Below, piece after piece: positions 1 through 10,404 of a stretch of DNA of 64,000 bases (the stretch's first letter is position 1; each line of letters begins with the position of its first letter). Made by a program: the position numbers and the translations under genes. Below the pieces are notes generated by a model. That model did not search any database and was not told the DNA's origin. It saw only the letters and a program-made list of their open reading frames with translations. The stretch is from Darksidea phi. Taxonomy: Eukaryota > Ascomycota > Dothideomycetes > Pleosporales > Lentitheciaceae. Location: positions 124,001-188,000 of the forward strand of contig JASJFT010000079.1 in assembly GCA_030770425.1 (NCBI GenBank). Reading direction: 5' to 3'.

Positions 1-327
1 TCGTTCCTGTTTCCCCGCCCGCTGTCGTCTTCTGGAAGCAAGAGGCAAGGTGTTAAAGCGCAACAAGGCCGGGCCGTGAACTCGCACGCCGCCTGCCCTC
101 CCCCTCAAGCTATCAAAGCCGTCAAGCTATATCTCACGCGCTCTGCCCCCGTCTTCTCTGCTGTACGCCTTCCTTGCGTAATATACGCTCACCACATCTG
201 CATGGGCGTCCTGCAGTAGCTGCAGCTTCTCTCTGCTGCAAACTCAGGCCGTATCCAGTCAACTCCGCACTTGGGCCTGTCAGCGTCATCCGGCTAGGCT
301 ATAGCGCTGGCTGCAAGATCCCGCGCC
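1..327. promoter_or_regulatory. Left edge: upstream region of the DUF7514 gene
   Basis: Pyrimidine-rich sequence, with CT-rich tracts (for example 145-175 and 225-240) typical of fungal promoters and 5' UTRs. No gene is recognised. Confidence 0.4.
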
Positions 328-2248
328 ATGGACAGCTATCGTAACCAGCCAGACTCTCAGCAAGCGTCCTATCCGCTATCCTACGACAATAGGTACGACC
401 CGCGTTCGTACAACCAGGAGTCGCAGTTTTACGAACCGCAACGCCCAAAGTCCCGCTCTTCCTCCATTGCTCATTCCGACGGCCCATCGGAACCCATCCA
501 GCAGCCCCTCAGAAATGCACTCAACAATGCGTTTGACAAGTCGGGCTCTGCAAGAGCAGTGGATCCCGACCTCATTGCTCAGATCACAGCAGAGGTCAAG
601 AAATCGGTGCTAGACGAGATCAAAACCAGTGGCGTGGGTGGTGTTACAGGCCAATCTGCAGTGCCGCAACCGTACGCCGTTCAACCCCCGTTTCCCGCAA
701 CGTCACTGCCTCCTCGAAACGTGTACACTCCGCCGTCGCCAAACCACGTTAATCTCTCGAGCCACGGGTCTACATCACCCGAGCCCTTGGCACGCGATCC
801 TCTGTGTGACGGTGCCGACGACACACCTACCCCAAGGCACCAAAGACCCCCATCTATCGACATGTCGCATGAGGGGTCAAGGTCTCGACCCGCTCCCGCC
901 GCTAGGATGGCGACAGAAGAGATGTACACGCCCATTGAGAAGAGGTGGCAGCGTCTATTTGACCAACAAGGCCAGCCAACGCCTCGCTTGGGTCAGTTTC
1001 TGCGCGGACTAGCCGTGCACCTGGTGAGTGGTGTGTCTGGTGTCGGATTGCACAAACTAACCTTAGGACAGATTGACGACTACGAACCAAAGAAAAGCTT
1101 GGTTATCTCGCCGGCAAAGATGCTGAAATTCTATAACGATGTCAGGCTCGATCAGGAGATCTATCCGTGGAACAGTGAGTACCTTGCCCGTTTACTTTGG
1201 GGGGTAGAAGAAGTTAACATGACTGTCAGCAATATTTGGCAAATTGCCATACCCCACGCTATGCAAGATCTACCGCGAGATGAGATGTCAGCACCATCTC
1301 ATCCAAGAACACAACGCGGACCAGCCTCAGATTCCTGCACTCACCCCCGATGGGTTCCAGGAGTGGATGACCATCATGATCCAAGCCTATCCCGACACCG
1401 AGTATGAGCGACTATCAAGAGCCGTTCTTGATATGCCCATCAGCAATGCTGATGACTGCAAAGAGCGGTTCCCCAAGGAGCTCCCCCGACGGCTCTTTCC
1501 ACAGCATGAGCACTTGCAGGCACAGCAGCGTTGTGCCGCTGTTCTTTCCGCTGAAGGCGTTGGTCCCCTCCGCAGAGCACCAACATTTCCCCCACCACCG
1601 CCAATGACTCAGAGTACTGGAGCTCACCCCGGACTAGAACGTGAGCGCAGTCCTTATGTAGGACAATCTGATACGCGGACTGCTGAGTCTGAGGATGAAC
1701 GTGAACCGCCGTCAATGCCAATTGAGCGCGAGCGGAAGCCCTACTCCGCTGCACCAGGCGGAGGAAAATTCTACGAAGACGAGCACAGCCGGAGCGTCCC
1801 ACCAGAGGCATCGTTGCATGAGCAACATCGGCGCACGCAGTCTGCGGCAAGCCAGAGTCAGTGGAATCCTCCAGCCAAGGCTGCCCACATGCAGCAGCAC
1901 CCACGCACAGGCTCTCAAGCAAGCGGTCGGCGACCTAGAAGTCCCAGCTTCTCTGGATACGGAATACGTGCGGATCCAAGTGCGCGAGACGTTCCCGGTA
2001 GTTACTACGCCTCGAACATCTATGACTCTGAAGAGGAGAATCGCAGATTTCCCAACGACGCCGGGCTGGGGCGGAACGAGTGGGCCGCGCGCCATGAGAG
2101 TGATTCTAGTCACCATCGACGAAGCACACCCGGTACCGATACCTCCTTCGATTCTCAGCCTCGGACAGTCTACGAGGATGAGTACTATAGAGAACGGGGT
2201 GGAAGTAACGCATACGACAACAGAGGTCACGAATCTCGACGGTACTAA
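328..2248 (+). CDS. DUF7514 domain-containing protein
   Basis: Three exons (328-1023, 1072-1174, 1230-2248) join in frame to about 605 aa; both introns have GTGAGT donors and CAG acceptors. The N-terminal 200 residues are low-complexity, rich in Ser, Pro, Gln and Tyr. The conserved block at about 200-353 starts with YTPIEKRWQRLFD and RLGQFLRGLAVHL, crosses both introns, and ends near the basic-rich RRLFP; I recognise this as the fungal DUF7514 domain. The remaining 250 residues are disordered and charged, with many Arg, Ser, Glu and His. No catalytic motif or membrane segment is visible. Molecular function is unknown; the domain is widespread in Pezizomycotina. The start is the first Met in frame and sits after a pyrimidine-rich leader. 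Family assignment is by recalled motif similarity; the exon structure is directly supported by frame continuity. Confidence 0.85.
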
Positions 2249-2713
2249 GTTGAAGTTTACTAACCAAGCGATTGGGTGAATCACGGATAGTGGACGACGT
2301 TACAAACAACGGTACTCTTTGGCCACTATGAGACGGTAGTCGCTCGTTCTGACGGATTTTTTTTTTTTTGCTTTCTTTCTTTTGTTGAACAATACCCTTT
2401 GAGCGTCGGAGCAGATTCTTGTTGAAAGGATTGGACTACACTTGTACTACCTCTTTTTGTCTCGCATCGGTTTTGGAAGAAGAGACATACCCCTTTTCCT
2501 ATTCTATCGTTGGGATTAGGTTCCTGTTTGTAGTTTAGTTTCTTACAAAGGATATAATTATGATCAATGTGTTGCACTTCATGCGATGCAACCACGGTTT
2601 CCTGAGGGGGCGTATATTATAAGTTTCCTGTGACGAGCCTGGGAGGGTTCGGATTTATGTGGCGCACATAATGCCAAGACCACTTAACGCGCCCTAAGCG
2701 AAGTCGCGAGCAG
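2249..2713. other. 3' flank of the DUF7514 gene; no gene seen
   Basis: Spacer between the DUF7514 stop and the RFC5 promoter. It has a T run near 2357-2370 followed by CTTTCTTTCTTTT, consistent with a 3' UTR. I see no coding or structural RNA signal. Confidence 0.5.
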
Positions 2714-2719
2714 ACGCGT
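2714..2719. promoter_or_regulatory. MCB-like element ACGCGT upstream of RFC5
   Basis: A perfect ACGCGT palindrome lies 58 bp before the RFC5 start codon. In yeasts this MluI cell-cycle box is bound by MBF and drives G1/S expression of replication genes. Its position just upstream of a clamp-loader gene makes that role plausible here, but a 6-mer can occur by chance. Confidence 0.45.
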
Positions 2720-2776
2720 CGACCCTACTTTCACGGAATCTCAACTTCGCGATTGATACTCCGCAACGCCGGCATA

Positions 2777-3990
2777 ATGTCACTACTTGTGGATAAGCAC
2801 CGTCCGAGGACTCTCGATGCTCTCAGCTATCATCCAGACCTCTCTGATCGCCTGAGGGCTCTCGTAAGTCAACTTGACCCAGTCTTAAATCGTAGTCTAA
2901 TACAACCTCTGTAGGCCCAAAGTGGCGACTTCCCCCACCTCCTCGTCTATGGACCCTCAGGTGCCGGCAAGAAGACCCGCATCGTCGCAACCCTCAAAGA
3001 ACTCTATGGCCCCGGTGTCGAAAAGATCAAGATAGACGCCCGCGTCTTCCAAACAACGTCGAACCGCAAACTCGAATTCAATATCGTTGCCTCGGTATAC
3101 CACCTTGAAATCACACCTTCCGACGTTGGAAACTACGACCGCGTCGTCATACAAGACCTCCTCAAAGAAGTCGCGCAAACACAACAAGTTGATTTGGCGG
3201 CAAAGCAGCGCTTTAAGGTCGTGGTCATCAACGAGGCTGACCATTTGACAAGGGATGCGCAGGCAGCACTCAGACGGACAATGGAGAAGTACAGTCCGAA
3301 TTTGAGGTTGATATTGCTTGCCAATTCGACGAGTAATATCATTGCCCCAATTAGGAGTAGGACGTTACTTGTGAGAGTTGCCGCGCCTACTGAGGAGGAG
3401 ATTTGCGGCGCGTTGAGGGCAGCGGGCAAGAAAGAGGGGTGGAAGGAAGTAGAGGGTCTAAATCGGAGGATTGCGCGAGACAGTGGAAGAAATTTGAGGA
3501 AGGCGTTGTTGATGTATGAAGCGGTTCATGCGCAGAAGTATGTATGCTGTTGGGTATGAAGGATGCAGATCGCTAACCAAGGCACAGCGAGAACGTTACT
3601 GATACCACACACATTCCCCCGCCCGATTGGGAAGCCCTCATCTCGCAGATCGCTAACCAAATCGTCGAAGAACGCAGTCCGACACGCCTCCTCCAAGTCC
3701 GCTCCTCACTTTACGATCTTCTCTCACATTGTATTGATTCTACGACGATCATCAAGACACTTACTTGGAAGCTGATACCTAAAACCGACGATGCACTGAA
3801 GCCAGAAGTTATCAAGTGGGCGGCGTTCTACGAGCATAGATGCAAGACGGGCAGTAAGGTCATCTTCCACCTTGAGGCTTTCGTTGCGAAGTATATGCGA
3901 TTGTATGAGAGGTACGTCTTCTTTTGATGTACGCGATTCTAATGAAGACTAACAAAATGCAGCTTTCTTATGGGTGTTGAATTCGACTAG
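2777..3990 (+). CDS. RFC5: Replication factor C subunit 5 (clamp loader small subunit)
   Basis: Four exons (2777-2863, 2915-3537, 3588-3911, 3963-3990) give about 353 aa, the usual size. The start MSLLVDKHRPRTLDAL matches the family N-terminus. Walker A is GPSGAGKKT at about 42-50, with the KK typical of this subunit. The Walker B region reads VVINEAD near 131-138, and HLEITPSD and ALRRTMEKYS are hallmark segments. The sensor/arginine-finger region reads SRT where yeast has SRC. The C-terminal collar domain ends in a tiny last exon encoding SFLMGVEFD. The protein acts in the RFC pentamer that loads PCNA at primer-template junctions, and in the alternative loaders with Rad24, Ctf18 and Elg1. 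Numbering follows S. cerevisiae Rfc5, the orthologue of human RFC3. An ACGCGT box lies 58 bp upstream. Confidence 0.96.
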
Positions 3991-4258
3991 AGGGGTTAGT
4001 TAGCAAAACTCGTTTGGTTGGTTAAAAATGTCATTGGAATCATCAACTGTTTGAGCATATTCTAGCAGAAAGGCGTTATGGCGTTGTTGAGACGGATATG
4101 CATTAGCAAATGTTGGGGTTCAACCACTGACGTCATACCATTACCATGAGCTGCTCAACATCTGAGCTTTCCCAAATAAAGTCAAACCGCACCCTGCCAC
4201 CAGATCGACGTTCCTCAAACCTCCAATCTCCCCCCCACTAGCCCAATCCACACACACA

Positions 4259-4850
4259 ATGTCCGACCAACTCATGGACACCGAGAAAGGCGGCGAACAA
4301 ACGCAATACGAAGGCGTGCACACGTTCGTCGAGCCGCACAACAAGCAAGCTGGTCAATTAAGCGGTATGCACACTCTTCAAACCGCTTTTACATTTCCAT
4401 CCCTCTCGCCTTCCCACATCCACTCAGATACACGCACATGGGTACTGACAACCCCCAGACCTAGCCACAGGAACTTCAACCCACACCCACAAACCCGCCC
4501 CCAACGAACCAAACACCCAAGGTATCACCTCCGCCGAGAAGATCCGCTATGGCCAGTCCATTCAGGAGGGTGGTATGGGTGGGAAGACGGATACGACTAC
4601 AGGGGAGGCCAGTAATGAAGGTATGTAACATTTCTTGAGGATCGGCATGGGGATTGGCATGGAGATTCAGGAGCGTAGGGCTGGGGATGGGTTGGGTGGG
4701 GTTTGCGAAGCAGTGTAGTGCTAATGCGGTTTTATAGGGGGCTTTGGCGGCACGGAGGCTTTGGGTGAGAGGGGTGGGAGTGCGGCGCAGGAGAGGAGGA
4801 TGCAAGGGTATGGGGGTGCGAAGGATATGGATCGGAATATTGGGGCTTGA
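4259..4850 (+). CDS. Small hydrophilic conserved fungal protein of unknown function
   Basis: Three exons (4259-4364, 4459-4620, 4738-4850) join in frame to about 126 aa; the two introns are 94 and 117 nt. The product is strongly hydrophilic, rich in Gly, Thr, Glu and Gln, and lacks a signal peptide or membrane helix. It includes GITSAEKIRYGQSIQEGGMG in the middle and a Gly-rich end (GGFGGTEALGERGG). The composition recalls stress-type, intrinsically disordered proteins, but I recognise no named family. Frame continuity through both splice junctions and consensus splice sites support a real gene. It converges with SDE2 on the other strand, with about 185 bp between the stops. Confidence 0.72.
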
Positions 4851-5035
4851 AGTGGTGGACATGGAGAGGACGGTTGACCGTGGATGCAAAGGTCTAGGGG
4901 CTGTGTATAATAGTAGAGTGTGAATTCGGTCTTCTCGGAGGAAGGCTATGCTGGGTATCAGAAATACATACTAAAAACACAAATGAATCGCTATGCCAGT
5001 CCAAAACGCCGTGAACCCTTTTAACACTGTTGATA

Positions 5036-5869
5036 TTACTCGACCTTTCCTTTGCCCTTGCCCTCATACTGCGGCTTGCTGTCCTCTTCAGAAACATCTT
5101 CTTCCTCCTCGCTATCACTCATAAACTCATCATCCTCGTCCCATCCATATATTGTCTGTTGTTGTGCCGGCTTCGATGACGACGCAGCCTTCATTGGCTC
5201 CTCTTGCACCTGCTCGTCTTCCTCCGAACTCGAGCGCTGAGCCATCATCATCTTCTCGATAGCCTCACGAGTCTTATTCTCCGCTTCCTCCTTATCCTCG
5301 ACCCACTTGCCATCTAGTCGTGCCTGGCCCCTACCATTCAGCAATTCTTCTTGCTTGCGCTCAGTGCTCGCGACAATATCCTCCCACCGCTTCCTCCGCT
5401 CCTCCTTCTCCCGCTTCTCCATCTCGGGCTTGATAGCCATATATTCGGCCAGCGCCTTCGCCTCAGCAACAGTCCGCAGCCTCCGCCCCTCGAGATTCCT
5501 CGACGATCCATTTACATCGCCCTGCTTCTTCTTGCGCGAGGACATGCGTCCGCCCTGCGCCCGTAGAATTGAGCCAAATCCGCCTTTGCCACCGCATAGC
5601 GGGGCTGTGAGTCGTAGCGGGAGGAAAGTGTCGGACGGAGAGTTGAGGAGCGATTGTACGGGTGATGCGGAGTGGTGGACTAGGCGGCGGGCGTTGGTGG
5701 TGAGGATGTAGGTGGAGGCTTGTATCCATGGTGCGCGTTCGTAGAGAGTTTCGTAGATGGATGTGAGAGGGGCTTCTTTTGTTTTTTGGAAGGCGATACT
5801 CTTGCCTAGGCTATCGACGATTACAGTGACGGGGGATTCGGAGATTGGGGAGATGGCGGGATCCATCAT
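5036..5869 (-). CDS. SDE2: Sde2-type splicing/genome-stability protein (ubiquitin-fold precursor)
   Basis: A single exon of 277 aa. An N-terminal ubiquitin-like region (about 1-94) is followed by GGKGG at 93-97 and FGSILRAQGGRMSSRKK, the Sde2 signature. In the family a ubiquitin protease cuts between GG and KGG, and the Lys-started C-terminal part joins the spliceosome and promotes excision of selected introns; it also affects telomeric silencing and replication stress. The central basic coiled coil (NLEGRRLRTVAEAKALAEY...KRWEDI) matches the conserved Sde2 region. The tail is acidic and ends with a Lys/Gly-rich stretch. Two adjacent Met codons open the frame, so the start may be the second. 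The gene is divergent from eS10, with about 310 bp between start codons. Confidence 0.92.
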   Translation of the reverse strand: MMDPAISPISESPVTVIVDSLGKSIAFQKTKEAPLTSIYETLYERAPWIQASTYILTTNARRLVHHSASPVQSLLNSPSDTFLPLRLTAPLCGGKGGFGSILRAQGGRMSSRKKKQGDVNGSSRNLEGRRLRTVAEAKALAEYMAIKPEMEKREKEERRKRWEDIVASTERKQEELLNGRGQARLDGKWVEDKEEAENKTREAIEKMMMAQRSSSEEDEQVQEEPMKAASSSKPAQQQTIYGWDEDDEFMSDSEEEEDVSEEDSKPQYEGKGKGKVE

Positions 5870-6182
5870 GGAGCGGTTGGATGATGTGGCAGGGAGATTT
5901 TGGCGTGGGAGAGGCTACGAGAGCGAGTTTGTGGGATGCGCCAAGTCTACTCAGAGAGTGAGTTGGAGTTGGAGTTGTTTGTGCGTAGTGGGAAGGAAAG
6001 AAAGCCTTTGGAGGAGGCGGGCAAGGTGGATGCGGATCGCGGAAAGAGCGCTTGGCCCGTGCGCTCGGTTATCTCTTAGCGTGCCTGTCCGCACCACCTG
6101 CTTTCGAATTTCGCGGCTCTTGAACCTCCTCATCGACCACTACCTCCAACCAGCATCAGCCGACTCTATAGCAACCGTCAAG
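5870..6182. promoter_or_regulatory. Shared intergenic promoter region between SDE2 and eS10
   Basis: The 313-bp gap separates two divergent start codons and must contain both promoters. Pyrimidine tracts precede the eS10 start. An open frame runs through it on the plus strand but shows no protein-like signal. No sharper element was identified. Confidence 0.5.
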
Positions 6183-6971
6183 ATGCTTATTCCCAAGGCC
6201 GATCGCAAGAAGATCCACGAGTTAGTTTTCCTCTACAATTCATATGCGCAGCGCAATCGAGACTGGAATTTCGCACGAAATCATCCCATTCCACGATGAG
6301 CTTCCCTTCATACCTCCTCCCCCACTGCAAGCATCACGTTTGATTTCTTGCTAACAACATCTTCCCAGGTACCTCTTCCGCGGTTAGTATTCTCCCGAAC
6401 GAGCCATGGCTATGGCACCACACAAATTTCGCAGCTTTATGCTGCATATAAGGATAGGCTGACACACGGTCACCACAGAGGGCGTACTCGTTGCGAAGAA
6501 GGACTTCAATCTTCCCAAGCACGGCGATATCGACACCAAGAACCTTTACGTCGTCAAGGCTTGTCAGTAACTCTGCTACCTTACTTGCAATTCTCTGGGT
6601 GCTAATACAGTGTAGGCCAATCGCTCACCTCCCGCGGCTTCGTCAAGACCCGCTTCTCGTGGCAGTACTACTACTACACCCTCACCCCCGAGGGTCTCGA
6701 CTACCTCCGCGAATGGCTCCACCTCCCAGCTGAGATCGTGCCCAACACGCACATCAAGCAGCAGCGCACCCACGCTCCTCCGCGCGGCATGATGAGCGGT
6801 GATGACCGTGAGCGCCGTGGCGGCGGCCGTGGTGACCGTGGCCGTGGCGGTGATCGTGAGGGATACCGACGACGTGATGCTGGCGAGAAGGGCGAGGGTG
6901 GTGCCCCTGGCGAGTTCAAGCCTGAGTTCCGTGGTGGCTTCGGACGCGGACGTGGCGCCCCTCCTTCTTAA
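6183..6971 (+). CDS. RPS10: 40S ribosomal protein eS10 (S10)
   Basis: Four exons (6183-6220, 6369-6382, 6479-6562, 6616-6971) encode about 163 aa. The conserved plectin/S10 domain reads [43 protein letters not shown] and the diagnostic SWQYYYYTL followed by LREWLHLP. The C-terminus is an Arg/Gly-rich tail (RGG-like repeats) typical of fungal eS10. It is a small-subunit protein at the beak near the mRNA entry. The second exon is only 14 nt, encoding the YLFR segment, and is flanked by introns of 148 and 96 nt. Exon phases (2, 1, 1) all close correctly. No snoRNA-like boxes were evident in the introns by eye. Confidence 0.97.
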
Positions 6972-7670
6972 GCGGTTCTGGCTACCACTCGAAGGTATGG
7001 GAAGGATCATAGTTCGCTTTTGAGGCCGGATTTTGGCTGCATTACAAAATGGGATCGGATATGGTGACATACGGCGAAATGATAGGATGACACTACCGCA
7101 GCTCATTTGAGTTGCCTTGCAATTTCAAATGCTCATGCTCCCAATGATACCCACTTTACTTCAAGTGTGTCCTGTCACCCAGATGTGATTTGTGCTTTGA
7201 CTCCAATGACGATGGACTGAGCAAAGATCATCGAAGTGGATTTGCCGGGTTCAAATTACCTATGGAGTAGTAAAGTTGCATGCATGCTTAGACTCGTATT
7301 GCTTGTAAATTTGGACAGTGTCTACTCCTCGATCGATTGAGTAGTTGCCAACTTTAACATCGTGTTTCCTATCAAGCCGTCACAATCGCACGCCGAGAGA
7401 TTCGCACTGATAGGACAAGCAGTTGACAGTTATGGTGAGGTGGGACGTGTCATGTATACATGATGGCTAGGCATAAATCATGCTCCAACATCTGGATACA
7501 AAAAGGTGGCATTCCGGAACCCCCGAGCGTACCTATACCATCTCCTCGTCCCCGTTCGTCAGCCGGCATGGCCTATTTTCCGTACCCAAATCTCACCTAC
7601 TCCCAGACTCCCCAAAAAACAAAGCAAGGAGTAGAGACGAGCAAATCACAGACTCTTCGGTCCCCAGAAC
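6972..7670. other. Intergenic region, 3' ends of eS10 and RAD7; no gene seen
   Basis: About 700 bp between the convergent stops of eS10 and the RAD7-like gene. Short open frames occur but none has recognisable motifs or splice structure. It presumably holds both 3' UTRs and terminators. Confidence 0.5.
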
Positions 7671-9763
7671 CTATGACATAACAGGAATGATGCGGCCCGA
7701 TGCCATCTGTGCCATCTCCTTCTGCATCTCGACCTGGAAATCCATCGTCACCTGCCCGAACTGTTCGATCGCATCCTGTGCTTTGGGTGCGCCGATGAGC
7801 ACGATATCCCTCGGTACGACGACGTCTTGAACCTGGAAGCAGCCGAACGTAACCACCTTCTTGATGTTGGGGCAAGATCTGAAGATACCGGCTATTACCT
7901 CTGTATCCACAACCGGGCAGAAGGAGAGGTTGATCTCGCGCAGGTGTGGATATGTCTGCTCGGGCGAGAAGATGGTGGTGAAGGTGGCGTGAGAGATGTG
8001 ACGGCAGGATGAGATATCTAAGAACTCTAGTTTGGTACCGGAATGCTGCATGAGGGCGTAAAAGCCTGCGGAGCCGAGGCCGATGGGGAAGTCTTCGGGT
8101 CCTTCGGGGTTTGTGTTGTCGACGTCCCGAGTGCTGTTCACGTCTATGTAGCGGAGTGGGGGGTTGGTCCAGCTTGAGAAGAGATTGACGTAACCGGCGT
8201 CGGAGCACTCGTTATTTTCGCTGAAACGGAGCTTGCTGAGGTTCGTGCAGGTGCCGTGGATGGCGTCGAGGAGATCGTCCGTCGGGCTGCCCTCACTGTC
8301 TACGAATCTCTCAAGACAGAGAGTACGAAGATTGGGCCCTACGGAGGTGATCATATTGACAACGCGGTTGCAGGGTACTTCTTTCTGAAAGCACAGAGTA
8401 AGATGTTGCAGGTGTTCGAGCCTGGAGATTGCATCGATGGATTCGACGCCGATTTGCTTGCATCGCTCTATCTTTAGGCGCTCGAGATTAGGACAGAAAG
8501 TTGTAAGCGCTTCCACGGCTTGGTCATCGAACGCTGCATCGAGCCATTCCACTTTGAAGGATTTTAGGTCCACGCCACGAGCGATAAAGAGTTCCATCCA
8601 TTTATCGTTCGAAACGAGGTTCGCACCAAGGAGTTGTATGTCGGTGAGGGACTTGGCCTTCTCGATCATGTAGTCCATGTTGGTATCTTTGAATTGGCAG
8701 CAGTTGCGGAGCGAGAGCTTTTTGATACCGGGGATGACGGCGAAGATCTGGAAGAAATCTTCTGTCTCGAGATCTGCAGCATATGAGTAAATCGTTGGAT
8801 CCTGTAAAGAGGCAAGTTAGACTTACAAGCTGCCTCGTGAATCGCAAGGCTGGCCATATCAGGCTGCAAGAAGAGCTTAAACGTATTCGAGGTCATTGCC
8901 CGTTTCTTTGAGAAGATTTCGCTCAGCCGATTCATGAGACGCTCCGGCATGTCGCCAAACTCATCGATGTCCTCTGAGTGCTTGGCCAGCTTCTCAATAC
9001 AAAGCTGTTGCAACGTCTTCGAACCACGGAAGGTGAGCCCATCAAGACGATTGCTTTCAATCTTCCTTCTACCTTTCCTAACAACCGGCTTCTTCGCTTT
9101 CTCGGTCGCCTTGGCCTCCTTCGCCATCTCCTTACCGCACGGCGTACATAACAATCCACCATCAGGACCATTCTTGCTATACGGTGTGACTGTGAACCGC
9201 TTGCTACAGAGTTCGCAGTTTCCCAATTGCCCAGGCAGCGGCTTCGCCTTTTTGTACGAATCAAACAAATCCTCAAAATCCGAGTCATCCTCATTGTCGG
9301 ATCCTTTCTTCTTCTTCTTCGCGCCCTTGCTCTTCTTCGCCGCCTTTCCTTTCTTTATCTTCGCGATCGCTTCCTCTTGGTTGCGCTTGCGCTTTCGAGA
9401 GCGCTCAGCCGCCATAGCGGACGATTCTGCCTGCGCAGCTTCTTCATCTTCTACATTGGAAGGCTCTTCGCTGTTGTCTGTGGCCTGGGCGGCTGCTTGT
9501 GCGGCTTCAGCATCTGCGTCGGCTTGGGCTTGTTGCTGGCGTTGGCGGAACGAATCGCGAATGTCTACAGCGGAGATGTTGTTGGCCTTGGTATTCGTCA
9601 GACAAGCACTTTTTTGGTAAAAAGCCTGCGGATCGGACTCACCGCGAGATAGCTCGTCAGGGCAGAGGTAGGCCCCCGAATTCCGGCTACTCTACCTCGT
9701 CGTGCAGACCTTCGCCATGCATTAGGCACTGACCTAAGAAATGGAAGCAGTGGTTACTCACAT
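7671..9763 (-). CDS. RAD7: RAD7-like nucleotide excision repair protein (zinc motif plus leucine-rich repeats)
   Basis: Four exons on the minus strand: 9763-9762, 9709-9643, 9586-8827 and 8773-7671, about 643 aa. The start codon is split: AT in the first exon, G after a 52-nt intron with a GTGAGT donor and a CTAAT branch site. This yields MSARRGRVAGIRGPTSALTS, which contains the family-specific GP(T/N)SALT motif found near the Rad7 N-terminus. A Lys-rich stretch follows, then a CxxC...CxxC zinc-type motif (about C147, C150, C169, C172), a region with SNTFKLFLQPD and HEAAYLETEDFFQIF, and C-terminal leucine-rich repeats. Rad7 pairs with Rad16 in global-genome NER and with Elongin C/Cullin in a ubiquitin ligase. 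Intron 8826-8774 was placed by restoring HEAAYLETEDFF; the alternative acceptor would cause a stop. Confidence 0.9.
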
Positions 9764-10404
9764 AACAGCTAATTCGTCTGCAGTTTTTCAGCGAATTTAG
9801 GAGTTTAGAATCCCTGGAGGTGGTGTTGGACGTGTTGAGAAATGAGCGGGGGACCCGGGCGAAGCAAGCGGGCGGGAAGGAAAGCGTCGCGTTTCAATTG
9901 GCGCGCGGTGTCACGTGGGTGGCAATTACCCCTTTTGCTCGTTCAAACATTAGAGTCTACCCCTTAGTGTGGTAAAACACCTAATAAACGTTAGGTACTC
10001 TAGGCAGAAGCAGCATAAGGTTTGCAAAACCTAAGAGTGCGAGTTGGTCACTCGTGGTCTCGTTCCATCGTCATAAATTATCACAAGATTGATGAGAAGC
10101 TTTCAAATCATATATCACCAGACAAGGTTTTCTCTATCACTACCTGACTAATGGAGACGGACCAAAGAGCCCGAGGAAGACAACCTAATTTTCATGTGCA
10201 GAAGCCTCCTCCGTTAACTGTCGTAGCAGGAGGTGCAACCGTGTAACTTTTCATCAATAATCGCATGCCGTGGTAAAGGAGAGACTAGTAAAGAGATGTA
10301 GAACACGCATGGCTGTAACTCTCTCCACAGGATCGGCCCTCGAGCAAGTGAAGGTGTAGCTCTTTAGTCCATCCATCGAAAGCCACCGCACTGGTCATCG
10401 CCGT
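9764..10404. other. Intergenic region between RAD7-like and Stc1-like genes; no gene seen
   Basis: About 640 bp containing the RAD7 upstream region and the 3' flank of the Stc1-domain gene. No open frame with protein-like features was seen. Confidence 0.5.
9912..9917. promoter_or_regulatory. CACGTG palindrome upstream of the RAD7-like gene
   Basis: A CACGTG E-box-type palindrome lies about 150 bp upstream of the RAD7 5' exon, in a GC-rich patch (GGCGCGCGGTGTCACGTGG). Such sites bind bHLH factors in fungi. Function here is inferred from position only. Confidence 0.3.

Noticed and set aside
1440..2284. Minus-strand frames of 160 and 190 codons under the DUF7514 gene
   Set aside because: Shadows of a gene with a conserved domain and consistent splice phases on the plus strand.
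5757..6299. 180-codon plus-strand frame upstream of and across eS10 exon 1
   Set aside because: Overlaps SDE2 antisense, and its end is just eS10 exon 1 plus its intron read through.
8814..8826. Use of the nearer acceptor (TTTACAG) for the RAD7 intron starting at 8826
   Set aside because: It creates an immediate TGA; the acceptor at 8774 restores the conserved HEAAYLETEDFF.
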